From positions 35,045 through 99,044 of the forward strand of contig JBAZZX010000005.1 in the NCBI GenBank assembly GCA_041658585.1: a stretch of DNA of 64,000 nucleotides. The letters run 5' to 3'. This DNA comes from DYFC01 sp041658585 (lineage in GTDB: Bacteria; Nitrospirota; Thermodesulfovibrionia; Thermodesulfovibrionales; SM23-35). This document shows positions 24,426 through 33,107 of the stretch, piece by piece. The notes under the pieces are model-generated. The model was not told where the DNA came from, searched no databases, and worked only from the letters and a program-made list of their open reading frames with translations. The position numbers were made by a program, and so were the translations under genes. Within the stretch, counting starts at the first letter, position 1; each line of letters begins with the position of its first letter.

Positions 24426-25157
24426 TTAGTAGCTAAGCACATCGCCTTCTATCAATTTTTTCTGGATCTGTATCAGGTCATTGATGCCTGCTTCGGCAAG
24501 TTTAATGAGGCTGTCTAAGGTTTCTCTGGAAAAAGGCAGCCCTTCAGCTGTTCCCTGTACCTCGACAAATTTACCGGTTCCCGTCATAACGACATTCATG
24601 TCCACTTCAGCGGCTGAATCCTCGACATAACAGAGGTCTATCATCGGCTCGCCGCGGACGACTCCGACGCTGATTGCGGCAAGATAATCCTTAAGGGGCG
24701 TCTTTTCGATAAGCCCGTTTCCGAGGGCGTATTTCAAGGCGTCTGCCAGACAGATAAAAGCGCCGGTTATCGATGCGGTTCTTGTGCCTCCGTCCGCCTG
24801 AAGCACGTCGCAGTCTATCCATATAGTCCTCTCCCCGAGACCCGTCAAATCTACGACTGACCGGAGCGCCCTGCCGATGAGCCTCTGGATCTCATGGGTC
24901 CTGCCGCTGATCTTTCCGGAAGTGGACTCCCTGAAAGTCCTGGTTTGAGTGGCCCTCGGAAGCATTGAGTACTCCGCCGTAATCCATCCTTTTTTCTGGT
25001 CTCTCAGGAAAGGCGGCACTCTGTCCTCAATAGTGGCAGTACATATCACCTTTGTGTTGCCCATCGAAATTAAAACGGACCCTTCGGCAGTTTCCATGAA
25101 ATTCCTCTGGATTTTTATTTTCCTTATTTCATTGTTTTTTCTTGCATCCGGTCTCAT
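24426..25157 (-). CDS. rph: Ribonuclease PH
   Basis: 243 residues. Phosphorolytic 3'-5' exoribonuclease trimming tRNA 3' ends. Start MRPDARKNNEIRKIKIQRNF, then GSVLISMGNTKVICTATIE, PFLRDQKKGWITAEYSMLPRAT, EIQRLIGRALR and DCDVLQADGGTRTASITGA are the conserved phosphate and RNA sites. Starts directly after the murI stop; the murI tail provides TAGGAGG as its ribosome site. Normal length. Confidence 0.96.
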   Translation of the reverse strand: MRPDARKNNEIRKIKIQRNFMETAEGSVLISMGNTKVICTATIEDRVPPFLRDQKKGWITAEYSMLPRATQTRTFRESTSGKISGRTHEIQRLIGRALRSVVDLTGLGERTIWIDCDVLQADGGTRTASITGAFICLADALKYALGNGLIEKTPLKDYLAAISVGVVRGEPMIDLCYVEDSAAEVDMNVVMTGTGKFVEVQGTAEGLPFSRETLDSLIKLAEAGINDLIQIQKKLIEGDVLSY

Positions 25158-25985
25158 TTAGCCTCCTACCTCTATTTTTTCTATATTTTCAATTTTTTGT
25201 CCAAGAAATTTCTCGCTCACTTTCAAAAACCTCTCGGTAGAATCGGTTACAAAGAATTCTCTTAACGGGACCCCTTTTTGTTTTCTATTCAGACCCAGCA
25301 TCTCAAGGGTTGTCTTTATCTCATAAGCGGTTTCAATGGCGGAATCTATCAGCCTGACCCCTCCACCCATAACTTCAGCTATGACCTTTTTCAGCAAAGG
25401 ATAATGTGTGCATCCAAGGACAACCGTATCTACCCCTTTGTCTTTTAAACTGTCGAGATACTCTCTAACTATCAGGGTGGCAATAGTCCCCTCGGTCCAG
25501 CCCTCTTCAACCAGCGGAACAAAAAGGGGACAGGCAAGACTAAAGACGTCTATATTGCCGTCAAGGGCCTGAATCGCCTTTGTATAAGCATTGCTTTTGA
25601 TCGTGGCTTCAGTGCCGATAACGCCGACCCTTCCGTTCTTTGTAACTTTTACGGCAGCCTTTGCCCCGGGTTCAATCACCCCAATAACCGGAATGGAGAC
25701 CCTGCTCTTTATTGCCTCGAGACTCACTGATGAAGCCGTATTGCAGGCGATCACCATCAGCTTAATGTTTTTTGATGTTAGGAATCCGGTATTTTCAAAA
25801 GAATATCTAAGCACGGTTTCAGGCGATCTTATACCGTAAGGCACCCTGGCCGTATCTCCAAGATAAACGGTTTTTTCATCCGGAGTCACCTCTATTATCT
25901 CTTTCAGGACGGTAAGTCCGCCTATTCCGGAATCAAATACGCCGATCGGTCTGTCTTTCATGTTTTCCATGCAGTCCTTCTTCAA
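25158..25985 (-). CDS. murI: Glutamate racemase
   Basis: 275 residues. Makes D-glutamate for peptidoglycan. GVFDSGIGGLTVLKEI at the start with the catalytic aspartate, DTARVPYG, the first catalytic cysteine in VIACNTASS and the second in VLGCTHYPLL. Overlaps the GerMN gene by four bases and abuts rph, inside a run with the amidase, all fitting envelope growth. Confidence 0.95.
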   Translation of the reverse strand: MKKDCMENMKDRPIGVFDSGIGGLTVLKEIIEVTPDEKTVYLGDTARVPYGIRSPETVLRYSFENTGFLTSKNIKLMVIACNTASSVSLEAIKSRVSIPVIGVIEPGAKAAVKVTKNGRVGVIGTEATIKSNAYTKAIQALDGNIDVFSLACPLFVPLVEEGWTEGTIATLIVREYLDSLKDKGVDTVVLGCTHYPLLKKVIAEVMGGGVRLIDSAIETAYEIKTTLEMLGLNRKQKGVPLREFFVTDSTERFLKVSEKFLGQKIENIEKIEVGG

Positions 25986-26566
25986 TTTAAATCGGATGAA
26001 ACAATATCTTTGAGAGGATACAAAAGATAGAGATGGCCTCCGAGGGTTTCTATCTCTTTGCCTTCTATCAGTATTTTCACGTCCAGTATGTCTTCCACAT
26101 TCGCAATAATGCTTTGATATAAGCCTTTCAGCAAAAGAAATTCCGTAAAAGCATCCCCCCTGAAATTCCTTCTGAAATCGTCCGACAAGTCCACATACAA
26201 TATTCTGTCTGCGCCTTTATAGATACCGAGGATTTTCGTGTCTTTGGGAATACCCGAGGATTTTGTATCTATAGGGCCCTTCAGATATTGTTCCACCGCC
26301 GCCTCTGCAATTGCCATCGGAACATTCCTTCTCGGCAGTCTTCTCTCTTCGACCTGCAAATGCTCTTTGACAGGGTAATAAATCCTTAAAGAAAAAAGGT
26401 CTTCAGGCTTCTGCAATAAGCCTTCGCCTTCCGCCGGCGTCTTCCCGGTTACAACAATCTTTGAGAAATAGAAATATCCTCCTGCAACACCGCCCAGAAA
26501 AAGACACACCAGCAAAACTATCCCCAGTATCTTTTTGGTATTCATCTTACTGTCCATAAACGGCAA
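25982..26566 (-). CDS. GerMN-domain membrane-anchored protein
   Basis: 194 residues, or slightly fewer if translation starts at the later Met near 26545. An N-terminal hydrophobic anchor (ILGIVLLVCLFLGGVAGGYF) has no lipobox cysteine in the right place, so it is probably a signal anchor with the rest in the periplasm. The GerMN domain follows (LRIYYPVKEHLQVEERRLPR, YLKGPIDTKS, LYVDLSDDFRRNFRG). GerMN proteins lie near amidases and murI in many bacteria and are thought to take part in peptidoglycan work. Overlaps the amidase by 20 bases. Confidence 0.85.
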   Translation of the reverse strand: MPFMDSKMNTKKILGIVLLVCLFLGGVAGGYFYFSKIVVTGKTPAEGEGLLQKPEDLFSLRIYYPVKEHLQVEERRLPRRNVPMAIAEAAVEQYLKGPIDTKSSGIPKDTKILGIYKGADRILYVDLSDDFRRNFRGDAFTEFLLLKGLYQSIIANVEDILDVKILIEGKEIETLGGHLYLLYPLKDIVSSDLN

Positions 26567-27485
26567 GCCCTTTTATGATTGCGTTAACCAGTTTTGTCTT
26601 CATCTGCCGGTCGGACCCTGGAGAAGGGATCTCGATAAGGACGGAAGCCGCGCTTACGGAATTGAGGATCGGTAGTGACATCTCCCTTCGCACTACATCA
26701 AGGTTAAATTCATCTTTAATAGCTTTGCCGAGACTATCTGCAAGGGCTTTGCTTTTAGCGATATATTTTTTCTGTCTCATGGCAAGGCTAAAGGCGTCCG
26801 TCATTTCGTTTGTGCCCTGCTCTTCAAGCCTGGAAATATAAATAGCGAAGTTCTCCGAGGTTGAACAATGCAGACTTATAAATACATCGGGCTTTTTCTG
26901 ATTTGCAAAATTGATCCTCTCCGCAATCGGCATGTGCTGGTCGGCCTTACGCACAAGAAAAACCTTTTTGCCTTTCTTTGACAAAGAAGCTCCGAGTTCT
27001 TTTGCAACCTCAAGATTCAGATCTTTTTCATTTATATCGTTGAACGGCATTCCAAAGTCATATCCGCCATGTCCTGCATCTATGACAAAGGCATTTGAAA
27101 GAATAATTGCCGTTTGTTTGTCGGCATGTATATCCGGACCCTGGATGTCAAAAACGATCCTTGCAGGCGATGCAAGCCGGAACGACTTTATCTCGCCTTT
27201 TTCTTTCAGGGTGATGGATAGTGATTTTTCAGCCTGCACAGCCTCAAAGGGTATAACTCCGGGTAAATTTAAATGAAACACTTCCGGGAAATCAATCTTT
27301 ATATGAGATGCCGAGACGGCTGCCTGTGTTTTGCCGATAACTAAATCTTCTCCCTCAAGTACAATCCGCATGGCGCCTTCCTGTTTACTGTACTTTAAGA
27401 AAACCTCGGTCTTTTTCTGGGCGGCAACAGGAAAGGCAAAGAAGAGCGTTACAACTATTAATATCGATATTTTTTTCAACAGCAC
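26547..27485 (-). CDS. N-acetylmuramoyl-L-alanine amidase (Amidase_3)
   Basis: 312 residues from a GTG. Signal peptide at the start, an AMIN-like beta domain about 25-120, then the zinc amidase: FVIDAGHGGYDFG with the first histidine, the glutamate in DLNLEVAKELG, VFISLHCSTS with the second histidine, and a C-terminal VLIEIPSPGS where the catalytic glutamate sits. Splits peptidoglycan cross-chains from the peptide stem in the periplasm, usually at division. The start is two bases after the OsmC-like stop. Confidence 0.92.
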   Translation of the reverse strand: MLLKKISILIVVTLFFAFPVAAQKKTEVFLKYSKQEGAMRIVLEGEDLVIGKTQAAVSASHIKIDFPEVFHLNLPGVIPFEAVQAEKSLSITLKEKGEIKSFRLASPARIVFDIQGPDIHADKQTAIILSNAFVIDAGHGGYDFGMPFNDINEKDLNLEVAKELGASLSKKGKKVFLVRKADQHMPIAERINFANQKKPDVFISLHCSTSENFAIYISRLEEQGTNEMTDAFSLAMRQKKYIAKSKALADSLGKAIKDEFNLDVVRREMSLPILNSVSAASVLIEIPSPGSDRQMKTKLVNAIIKGLAVYGQ

Positions 27486-27486
27486 G

Positions 27487-27891
27487 TTATCTTACCGTTG
27501 TCTTTATCTCAAATTTCGGCGGACTCATAATAGTCTTCTTGACGGCGCACTGGTCCGCCACTTTAATCAGGGCCGAATGATATTTTTCAGGAAAAGACGG
27601 CGGGACTATGATTTCGAGGACGATCTTTTCAAGGTATGATTTGTCGTCTTTCACCTTTATATATTCAAGACGCTGGATAATCGAAATGTTTTCCGTGGGG
27701 ATCTTTCGTTTCTCGCAAAAGCCGAGTATATAGACGCCCGCACAGGTTCCTATTGAAGCAAGAAAATATTCAAACGGCGAGGGAGCCGACCCTTCGCCGC
27801 CATATTTAGGCGGCTGGTCCGTATGAACGGTAAACCCGTTAATCTCCGCGTTTACTTTTTGACCTCCCGGGAATGTAATCTTGATTTCTAT
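27487..27891 (-). CDS. OsmC-like protein with apparent ATA start codon
   Basis: About 134 residues reading IEIKITFPGGQKVNAEINGF, then PPKYGGEGSAPSPFEYFLAS, the peroxidatic-type Cys in IGTCAGVYI and a second Cys in DQCAVKKTI. This is an OsmC/Ohr-fold protein, possibly a peroxide reductase of the YhfA group. No ATG, GTG or TTG exists in frame between the upstream TAG and the conserved core. AAAGGAGG lies five bases before an ATA, which is therefore the best start. It directly precedes the amidase gene. Confidence 0.75.
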   Translation of the reverse strand: MEIKITFPGGQKVNAEINGFTVHTDQPPKYGGEGSAPSPFEYFLASIGTCAGVYILGFCEKRKIPTENISIIQRLEYIKVKDDKSYLEKIVLEIIVPPSFPEKYHSALIKVADQCAVKKTIMSPPKFEIKTTVR

Positions 27892-27989
27892 AGCATCCTC
27901 CTTTAATTTATACTAAACATTCCAGGCATTAGAAGGGTTTTTCAGCGCGTCTTTCACTGTATTTAGAGTCTGTGTATTAAGTCGTGATT

Positions 27990-28063
27990 TGTCATCCTCC
28001 GGCTTGACCGGGGGATCCAAAACCCATTGAAAAACCTGGATTCCCGCCTTCGCGAGAATGACG
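27990..28063. repeat. Dispersed palindromic repeat (GTCATTC...GGGAATCCAG type)
   Basis: Arms TGTCATCCTCCGG...GGGGATCCA and TGGATTCCCGCC...GAGAATGAC face each other around a 17-bp centre. The TGGATTCCCG...CGCGAGAATGAC arm is a well-known palindrome found in many bacterial genomes. It lies between the OsmC-like gene and the siroheme gene. I see no other copy here. Confidence 0.6.
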
Positions 28064-28096
28064 AATTCTTTCAGAATCATACGTTATACACATACA

Positions 28097-28777
28097 TTAT
28101 TTAGCCATGTAACTATTAAACAGACCTTTAGCCGCTTTCTTTGCTTCGGAACACCCCTTCTCTTTAAGCAATTTTAGCATATTTTCCGATGCAACCGCCT
28201 TCAGAAAACCGGCCCTCTTTTTTCCGTCCTTAATCATGGTCATGGCCTGTGCGCGAATTTTCTGCAATGTCTTCAGGTAGCTGGAGAATTCGCATCCATA
28301 GATTTTTTCAAGTTCTTTTCTTAATGACCTTGCAAGGGCCGGGCTGACGCCGCCGGTCGAGATTGCGATTGTTAAAGGCCCCCTTTGCATTGAAGAAGGC
28401 ACAATGAAGTTGCATAATTTCGGGACGTCCACAACGTTCACAAGGCAGGGAGCATCACGCGAAACCCTTTCATTCACGTCCCGGTCATCCGTTGCCGCAA
28501 TGACAAGGAACGCTTCTTTCAGGTCGCTTTTTCGGTATGCGCGGCAGATATGGCGCAGCCTGCCTTTTTGCTTTTCCCGCTCAATACGCTTTGTAATCCC
28601 GGGGCTTACAACCGTGACTTTTGCGCCCGTATCGAGCAGGCCCAAAATTTTCCTTTCGGCAATCTTTCCGCCGCCGACAATAACGGTTTTTTTATTTTCG
28701 AGGTCTATAAATGCGGGATAATAGGTGTTACAGGCTTTCGCTTTTACCGCTTTCGGGCCCTGTTTCTTATCCTTCAC
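28097..28777 (-). CDS. Precorrin-2 dehydrogenase / sirohydrochlorin ferrochelatase (Met8/CysG-N type)
   Basis: 226 residues. Oxidises precorrin-2 with NAD and inserts iron to make siroheme. NAD fold KTVIVGGGKIAERKILGLLDTGAKVTVVSPG at the start (two glycine runs), the catalytic Asp region VIAATDDRDVN, CNFIVPSSMQRGPLTIAISTGGVSPALARSLRKELE (split blocks as in the family) near the end. It has no methyltransferase half; that activity is in the cobA-hemD fusion at 45872. Overlaps bamD by ATGA. Confidence 0.92.
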   Translation of the reverse strand: MKDKKQGPKAVKAKACNTYYPAFIDLENKKTVIVGGGKIAERKILGLLDTGAKVTVVSPGITKRIEREKQKGRLRHICRAYRKSDLKEAFLVIAATDDRDVNERVSRDAPCLVNVVDVPKLCNFIVPSSMQRGPLTIAISTGGVSPALARSLRKELEKIYGCEFSSYLKTLQKIRAQAMTMIKDGKKRAGFLKAVASENMLKLLKEKGCSEAKKAAKGLFNSYMAK

Positions 28778-29562
28778 TTTTTGATCGCTGCAAGTTCTTT
28801 CTTTGCATCTTTGACCAGCACATCATTTGGATATTTCTCAACAAGGCGGGTGAGATATTCCGAGGCTTTATCTTTTTGTTTGAGTTTATTGTAAGACATG
28901 CCGGTCAGGAAAATAACCGAAGCCTCTCCTTTGTAATCCGGATATTTCTTCAGCAATTCTTCAAACCTTCCGAGCGCGGCAGTGTAGGAACCCTTTTTAT
29001 AATAAAACTCTCCGACAAGGTATTCATAGTCGGCAATAATATTTCTGCTTTTCTGTATCTTCAATTCAATCTCTTCTTTATAGGGATTCCTTGGGTACCT
29101 TTTCTTCAGCTTCTCAAATTCCTCAAGGGCCTTTGCAGCCCCGCTGTATCCCCGTTCAGGCCCTTCTATCTGATTGAAATACACCATGGCTATCTGGTAC
29201 TGGGCATAGGAGGCGAACTGATTGTCAGGATAGGCGTCCAGAAACTTCTGATATTCCGCAATCGCAAGCTCAGGCTCGTCTTCTTTCACATATGAGTCGG
29301 CTATCTTCATCTGTGCCAACGGCGCAAATTTTTTGGAAAAATCCCTGTTTTTTACCTCAAGAAATGCCGCCCGGGCCGCTTCATAGTCCTTTTTCTCGAG
29401 CTGCTCGTTAGCATTTGTGAATGCCTTCTCCGGGTCAAAGGCTTCCGAAGGCTTCACGGCAGACTTGCCGGAGCAGGAGAGCGAGAAAAGCAGAAGCAGA
29501 ACGATGAGAAAGACCTTCTGAAATGGAAGGGTTTTCCCAAATATAGAGTATGAGTGTTTCAT
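28774..29562 (-). CDS. bamD: BamD outer-membrane assembly lipoprotein
   Basis: 262 residues. Lipoprotein signal with lipobox LFSLSC (Cys near residue 31), then TPR-like repeats: DYEAARAAFLEV, ELAIAEYQKFLDAYPDNQFASYAQYQIAMVYF, ALEEFEKLKKRYPRNPY, SYTAALGRFEELLKKYPDY. BamD helps BamA insert beta-barrel proteins, so the cell has an outer membrane. Overlaps the siroheme gene; the two are one transcript although unrelated in role. Confidence 0.92.
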   Translation of the reverse strand: MKHSYSIFGKTLPFQKVFLIVLLLLFSLSCSGKSAVKPSEAFDPEKAFTNANEQLEKKDYEAARAAFLEVKNRDFSKKFAPLAQMKIADSYVKEDEPELAIAEYQKFLDAYPDNQFASYAQYQIAMVYFNQIEGPERGYSGAAKALEEFEKLKKRYPRNPYKEEIELKIQKSRNIIADYEYLVGEFYYKKGSYTAALGRFEELLKKYPDYKGEASVIFLTGMSYNKLKQKDKASEYLTRLVEKYPNDVLVKDAKKELAAIKK

Positions 29563-29603
29563 TGCAGAATATTATAGCACAAGTCGATTTATCAACGGTT
29601 GCA

Positions 29604-30050
29604 TTATACCTTTAACTCGGACGTGCAATGCGCACAGCGGACGGCCTTAACGGATATTACCGAAAGACAAAACGGACATTCTTTTGTCGCAGGCGCAGGC
29701 GCCTCTTCTTTTTTCTTCAGTCTGTTGACATTCCTGATGACAAGAAATACGGAAAAGGCAACTATCAGAAAACTCATGATAGTATTGAAAAATACTCCGT
29801 AGTTCAATGTTACGGCGCCTGCATCCTTGGCAGCAGCAAGAGTCTCATAAGGTCCGGGCACTTTCCCTTCTTTTAGTACTGTAAACAGGCCGGAGAAATC
29901 TACATTTCCGAGCAAAAGACCGATCGGCGGCATGATAACATCGGCAACAAAAGAAGTTACGATAGCGCCGAAGGCAGCGCCGATAACGATACCGACACCC
30001 ATGTCCACTACATTTCCTCTCATGGCAAATTCTTTAAAGTCCTTTAGCAT
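29604..30050 (-). CDS. mscL: Large-conductance mechanosensitive channel MscL with C-terminal zinc ribbon
   Basis: 148 residues from the Met of MLKDFKEFAMRGNVVDMGVG; AAAGGAG lies six bases ahead, so the upstream in-frame start is not used. Two membrane helices: IVIGAAFGAIVTSFVADVIM (TM1) and FFNTIMSFLIVAFSVFLVI (TM2), with the normal amphipathic start. After the cytoplasmic linker the usual charged helix is replaced or extended by CPFCLSVISVKAVRCAHC, a four-cysteine zinc ribbon. MscL releases solutes under osmotic shock; the ribbon could alter gating or assembly. Confidence 0.93.
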   Translation of the reverse strand: MLKDFKEFAMRGNVVDMGVGIVIGAAFGAIVTSFVADVIMPPIGLLLGNVDFSGLFTVLKEGKVPGPYETLAAAKDAGAVTLNYGVFFNTIMSFLIVAFSVFLVIRNVNRLKKKEEAPAPATKECPFCLSVISVKAVRCAHCTSELKV

Positions 30051-30152
30051 ATCTTTTCTCCTTTCCATAACATTAAAGATGTATTTACCCGTCCGCTTTC
30101 TTTGTGTTATCCTTCTGTATAGTTTAGCAAACTTTTCAAACGTTATATAGTT

Positions 30153-31967
30153 ATGGCCTTTACCGGAGACTTAGAACATCTACACATAGTTGACATTATT
30201 CAACTGCTCCATACGACGAGGAAGTCCGGCACGTTTTCCGTCAAAGGGAGCAGGGGTGAAAGCCGGATAATTTTCAGTAACGGGTTTATCGTAGGCGCAA
30301 GCCATCTCAATAACAGCGTGCGCATAGGTACGGTCCTGGTGAGAATGAACGCCGTAACCCAAAAAGATCTCGAAAAGGCGCTTGAACTTCAAAAAAGCGC
30401 CGGCAAGGACCGCAAGCCTTTAATCTCCACTCTCATCGAGCTGGGCAAATTAACTCATGAAGAAGCTTCAAAAGGACTAAGGAAGCTGATCGAGATAACT
30501 GTCGTAGAATTGATAGGCTGGACTAAGGGGACCTTTACCCTTGATACGGAAGATATTGCGGTCACTCCCGAATGCAGTTATCCCATCGGCAAGATGGAGC
30601 AGGCAATGGGCCTCGACGCTCAAATGGTGTTGATGGATGCTCTCCGGGTTTTTGACGAGCGGGAACATAATCGCCAGTCCGGGGGGAATGTACCGTCATA
30701 TGAAGATTTGTTTTCAGATGTGATTTCATCAGACAAGGCCGTAGAAAAAGCGCGAAAGGATTCGGTCCTTACAGCAGATGACCTGGGCCTGGCGGATCTC
30801 GACCATCTGGAGAGAAAAATACCTCAATTTTCCACGGCCAACGAGATTTTCGACCCCATCGAAATTCACCGCCACAAAATCCGGGAGACCCTGTCCGATT
30901 TTTCAGCCGAAGAGCAGGAAGCCTTTGTCTCTTTTCTGGAAAAATCTGCGCCAAGTATAATTCCACTTGACGGGCCGTCAAGGCAGGAGGGCCGGTCTCA
31001 AGCCCTTATACTCTTTAGCGAGGACGAGTTCATCAAACATTCCGTCATGACTATCTGCAAAAACGAGGGCGTACTTGTGTTTACAACTGACGGGGAAGAG
31101 GAACTCGACCGTATTATAGCCCAATGCCTATTAATAAAAATGTCACCCGTCATAATTTTTGACAGCCCCGAAACATCCGGGGGGATACTTTCCGAAGAGA
31201 AGATCGTCAGCCTGCGGCGAAAAGTAAAGGCGAGATATCCACAGGTTCCCTCTATCCAGATGGCTTCTCCGGCAGATTACGCCTTTACATTACAGTCCTA
31301 TAATGAAGGGATAAGGGCGGTTTTCCCCAAGCCTTCAAAAAAGTCGGGGAAAGCAACGTTTATTGAAGATACTATTATATTTCTGAAAACCTTCAAATCT
31401 TATATTAAAGGATCTTTTCTTGAGCTGAACAACCCGGGAGCAACGGACAACAAACTGAGCAGGATCAAAGATCGCTTCCTGTCCATCCGGGACATTCACG
31501 AACCCCGTGACGTCTCCTTTGCCCTTCTTCAGTTAGTAGCCGAAGTATTTGAACGATCCGTTACTTTTATTGTTCGCCCGACTGAGCTTGCCGGCGAAAG
31601 GTCCATAGGAGTTTATTCCCAAAAGGACCGGGGGCCGGATTCGGCAGCAAGGCTGAAGATTCCCTTGACAAGATCCTCGGTGTTCCGTGATACGATTGAA
31701 AACGGACGGGTTTTCTATGGAGAGAGTGATGATGAAGTCTTAAAGGAACATATCTTTAACACAATTGGCAAGCCCTTGAGGCCTAATATAATACTCCTTC
31801 CTATGAAAAGTAACGGGAAAATTATGACCCTGACATACGGCGATTTCGGCAGAAAAAATGTACCGCCGGTGCAACCCGATGAACTGGTAATTCTGGCAAA
31901 TCTGGCCGGCCTGGTTGTCGAAAACGCCCTTTACCGTAAATTGTATAAAAAGGCGTCCCAAAAATGA
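30153..31967 (+). CDS. DUF4388 (PATAN) domain regulator, likely linked to type IV pili
   Basis: 604 residues. N-terminal DUF4388/PATAN domain (FTGDLEHLHIVDIIQLLHTT, KSGTFSV, IIFSNGFIVGASH) about 1-100, a segment of the GspE-N kind (GTVLVRMNAVTQKDLEKALELQ), a degenerate receiver-like fold near 285-400 (QALILFSEDEFIKHSVMTIC) without an obvious phospho-aspartate, and a GAF-like C-terminus. PATAN proteins take part in phototaxis, motility and pilus control in cyanobacteria and myxobacteria. pilT follows 51 bp later on the same strand, so control of twitching is likely. Confidence 0.82.
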   Translation: MAFTGDLEHLHIVDIIQLLHTTRKSGTFSVKGSRGESRIIFSNGFIVGASHLNNSVRIGTVLVRMNAVTQKDLEKALELQKSAGKDRKPLISTLIELGKLTHEEASKGLRKLIEITVVELIGWTKGTFTLDTEDIAVTPECSYPIGKMEQAMGLDAQMVLMDALRVFDEREHNRQSGGNVPSYEDLFSDVISSDKAVEKARKDSVLTADDLGLADLDHLERKIPQFSTANEIFDPIEIHRHKIRETLSDFSAEEQEAFVSFLEKSAPSIIPLDGPSRQEGRSQALILFSEDEFIKHSVMTICKNEGVLVFTTDGEEELDRIIAQCLLIKMSPVIIFDSPETSGGILSEEKIVSLRRKVKARYPQVPSIQMASPADYAFTLQSYNEGIRAVFPKPSKKSGKATFIEDTIIFLKTFKSYIKGSFLELNNPGATDNKLSRIKDRFLSIRDIHEPRDVSFALLQLVAEVFERSVTFIVRPTELAGERSIGVYSQKDRGPDSAARLKIPLTRSSVFRDTIENGRVFYGESDDEVLKEHIFNTIGKPLRPNIILLPMKSNGKIMTLTYGDFGRKNVPPVQPDELVILANLAGLVVENALYRKLYKKASQK

Positions 31968-32018
31968 CGGACATTAATACAAATATATCGCCGTGTATGA
32001 TTCAAGAAAGGAACGATT

Positions 32019-33086
32019 ATGGACATTGCCACCCTTACACAAATCTTAGATATCGCTTTTAAAAAGAAGGTTTCCGATATCCATTTTGAAGTGGACAATC
32101 CCCCCATATTCAGGGCCCGCGGGCACATGATCCGTTCTAAACTGAATATCCTGACGAAAAAAGATACCGAGTTTATAGCTTCCACTGTTCTGGAGCAAAG
32201 CAACCGCAAGCTGCCTGAAAACTTAATGGAATTAGACACTTCTTACGCGTTGCCGGACGTAGGACGTTTTCGTGTCACCATCTTTCGTCAGCGCGGCAAT
32301 ATCGGCATTGTAATGCGTGTCATACCTCACCATGTAGGCGCTTTCGAAGAACTTAATCTTCCTGCCGTATTGGGGAATATAGTGAAAGCCCCGAACGGCC
32401 TGGTCCTTGTCTGCGGACCCACGGGCAATGGTAAATCTACCACCATGGCCTCGATGATCCGGTATATTAATGATAATTTTAATTATAGTATTATTACTAT
32501 CGAGGACCCTATCGAGTTTATTTTTCATTCAAATCAAAGCTGTATTATCCAGAGAGAACTGGGTATTGATACGGAGAGTTTCGGCGGCGCCTTAAAAGCG
32601 GCCATGCGTATGGACCCGGATGTAATTATGGTCGGGGAGCTGCGCGACATGGAAACGATCGACGCCTGCATCAAGGCTGCCGAGACCGGGCATCTCGTCC
32701 TGTCGACCCTGCATACCTCTAATGCGGCTTCCACAATCAACCGCATTGTAGGGTTCTATCCCCCCCAGACACAGGAGAGTGTCCGCCACAGACTCGCAGA
32801 GATACTTGTGGCAACGATCTCTTTGCGGCTTGTAAGAGAAAAGAGCGGCGAAAAAGTCCTGCCGGCCCTGGAGGTGATGTATACGACGTCTACCATCAAG
32901 GCCTGTATTCGGGAAGGGCACCTTGATGAGATCGAAAACTATATTGAAAAAGGACGCGATGAATATCAGATGCAGACGCTTGACCAGCACCTGATTCAAC
33001 TCTGCAGACAGAATATCATAACCCTTGATGAAGCAAAGAGGATTTCCCGCTCAACAGACCTTGAACGAAAGCTGATGTATAATTAA
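32019..33086 (+). CDS. pilT: Type IV pilus retraction ATPase PilT
   Basis: 355 residues. Hexameric ATPase that retracts pili. Walker A is GPTGNGKSTTMASM (Asn where Ser is usual), the Asp box ITIEDPIEFIF, Walker B AMRMDPDVIMVGELRDMETI and the His box TGHLVLSTLHTSNAASTI. The PilT-type AIRNLIRE tip motif near the C-terminus is replaced here by a different stretch, so it may be a PilT/PilU relative. GAAAGGAA precedes the ATG. No pilin genes are in the window. Confidence 0.9.
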   Translation: MDIATLTQILDIAFKKKVSDIHFEVDNPPIFRARGHMIRSKLNILTKKDTEFIASTVLEQSNRKLPENLMELDTSYALPDVGRFRVTIFRQRGNIGIVMRVIPHHVGAFEELNLPAVLGNIVKAPNGLVLVCGPTGNGKSTTMASMIRYINDNFNYSIITIEDPIEFIFHSNQSCIIQRELGIDTESFGGALKAAMRMDPDVIMVGELRDMETIDACIKAAETGHLVLSTLHTSNAASTINRIVGFYPPQTQESVRHRLAEILVATISLRLVREKSGEKVLPALEVMYTTSTIKACIREGHLDEIENYIEKGRDEYQMQTLDQHLIQLCRQNIITLDEAKRISRSTDLERKLMYN

Positions 33087-33107
33087 AAATCCGTTTATAA
33101 ACCGACT

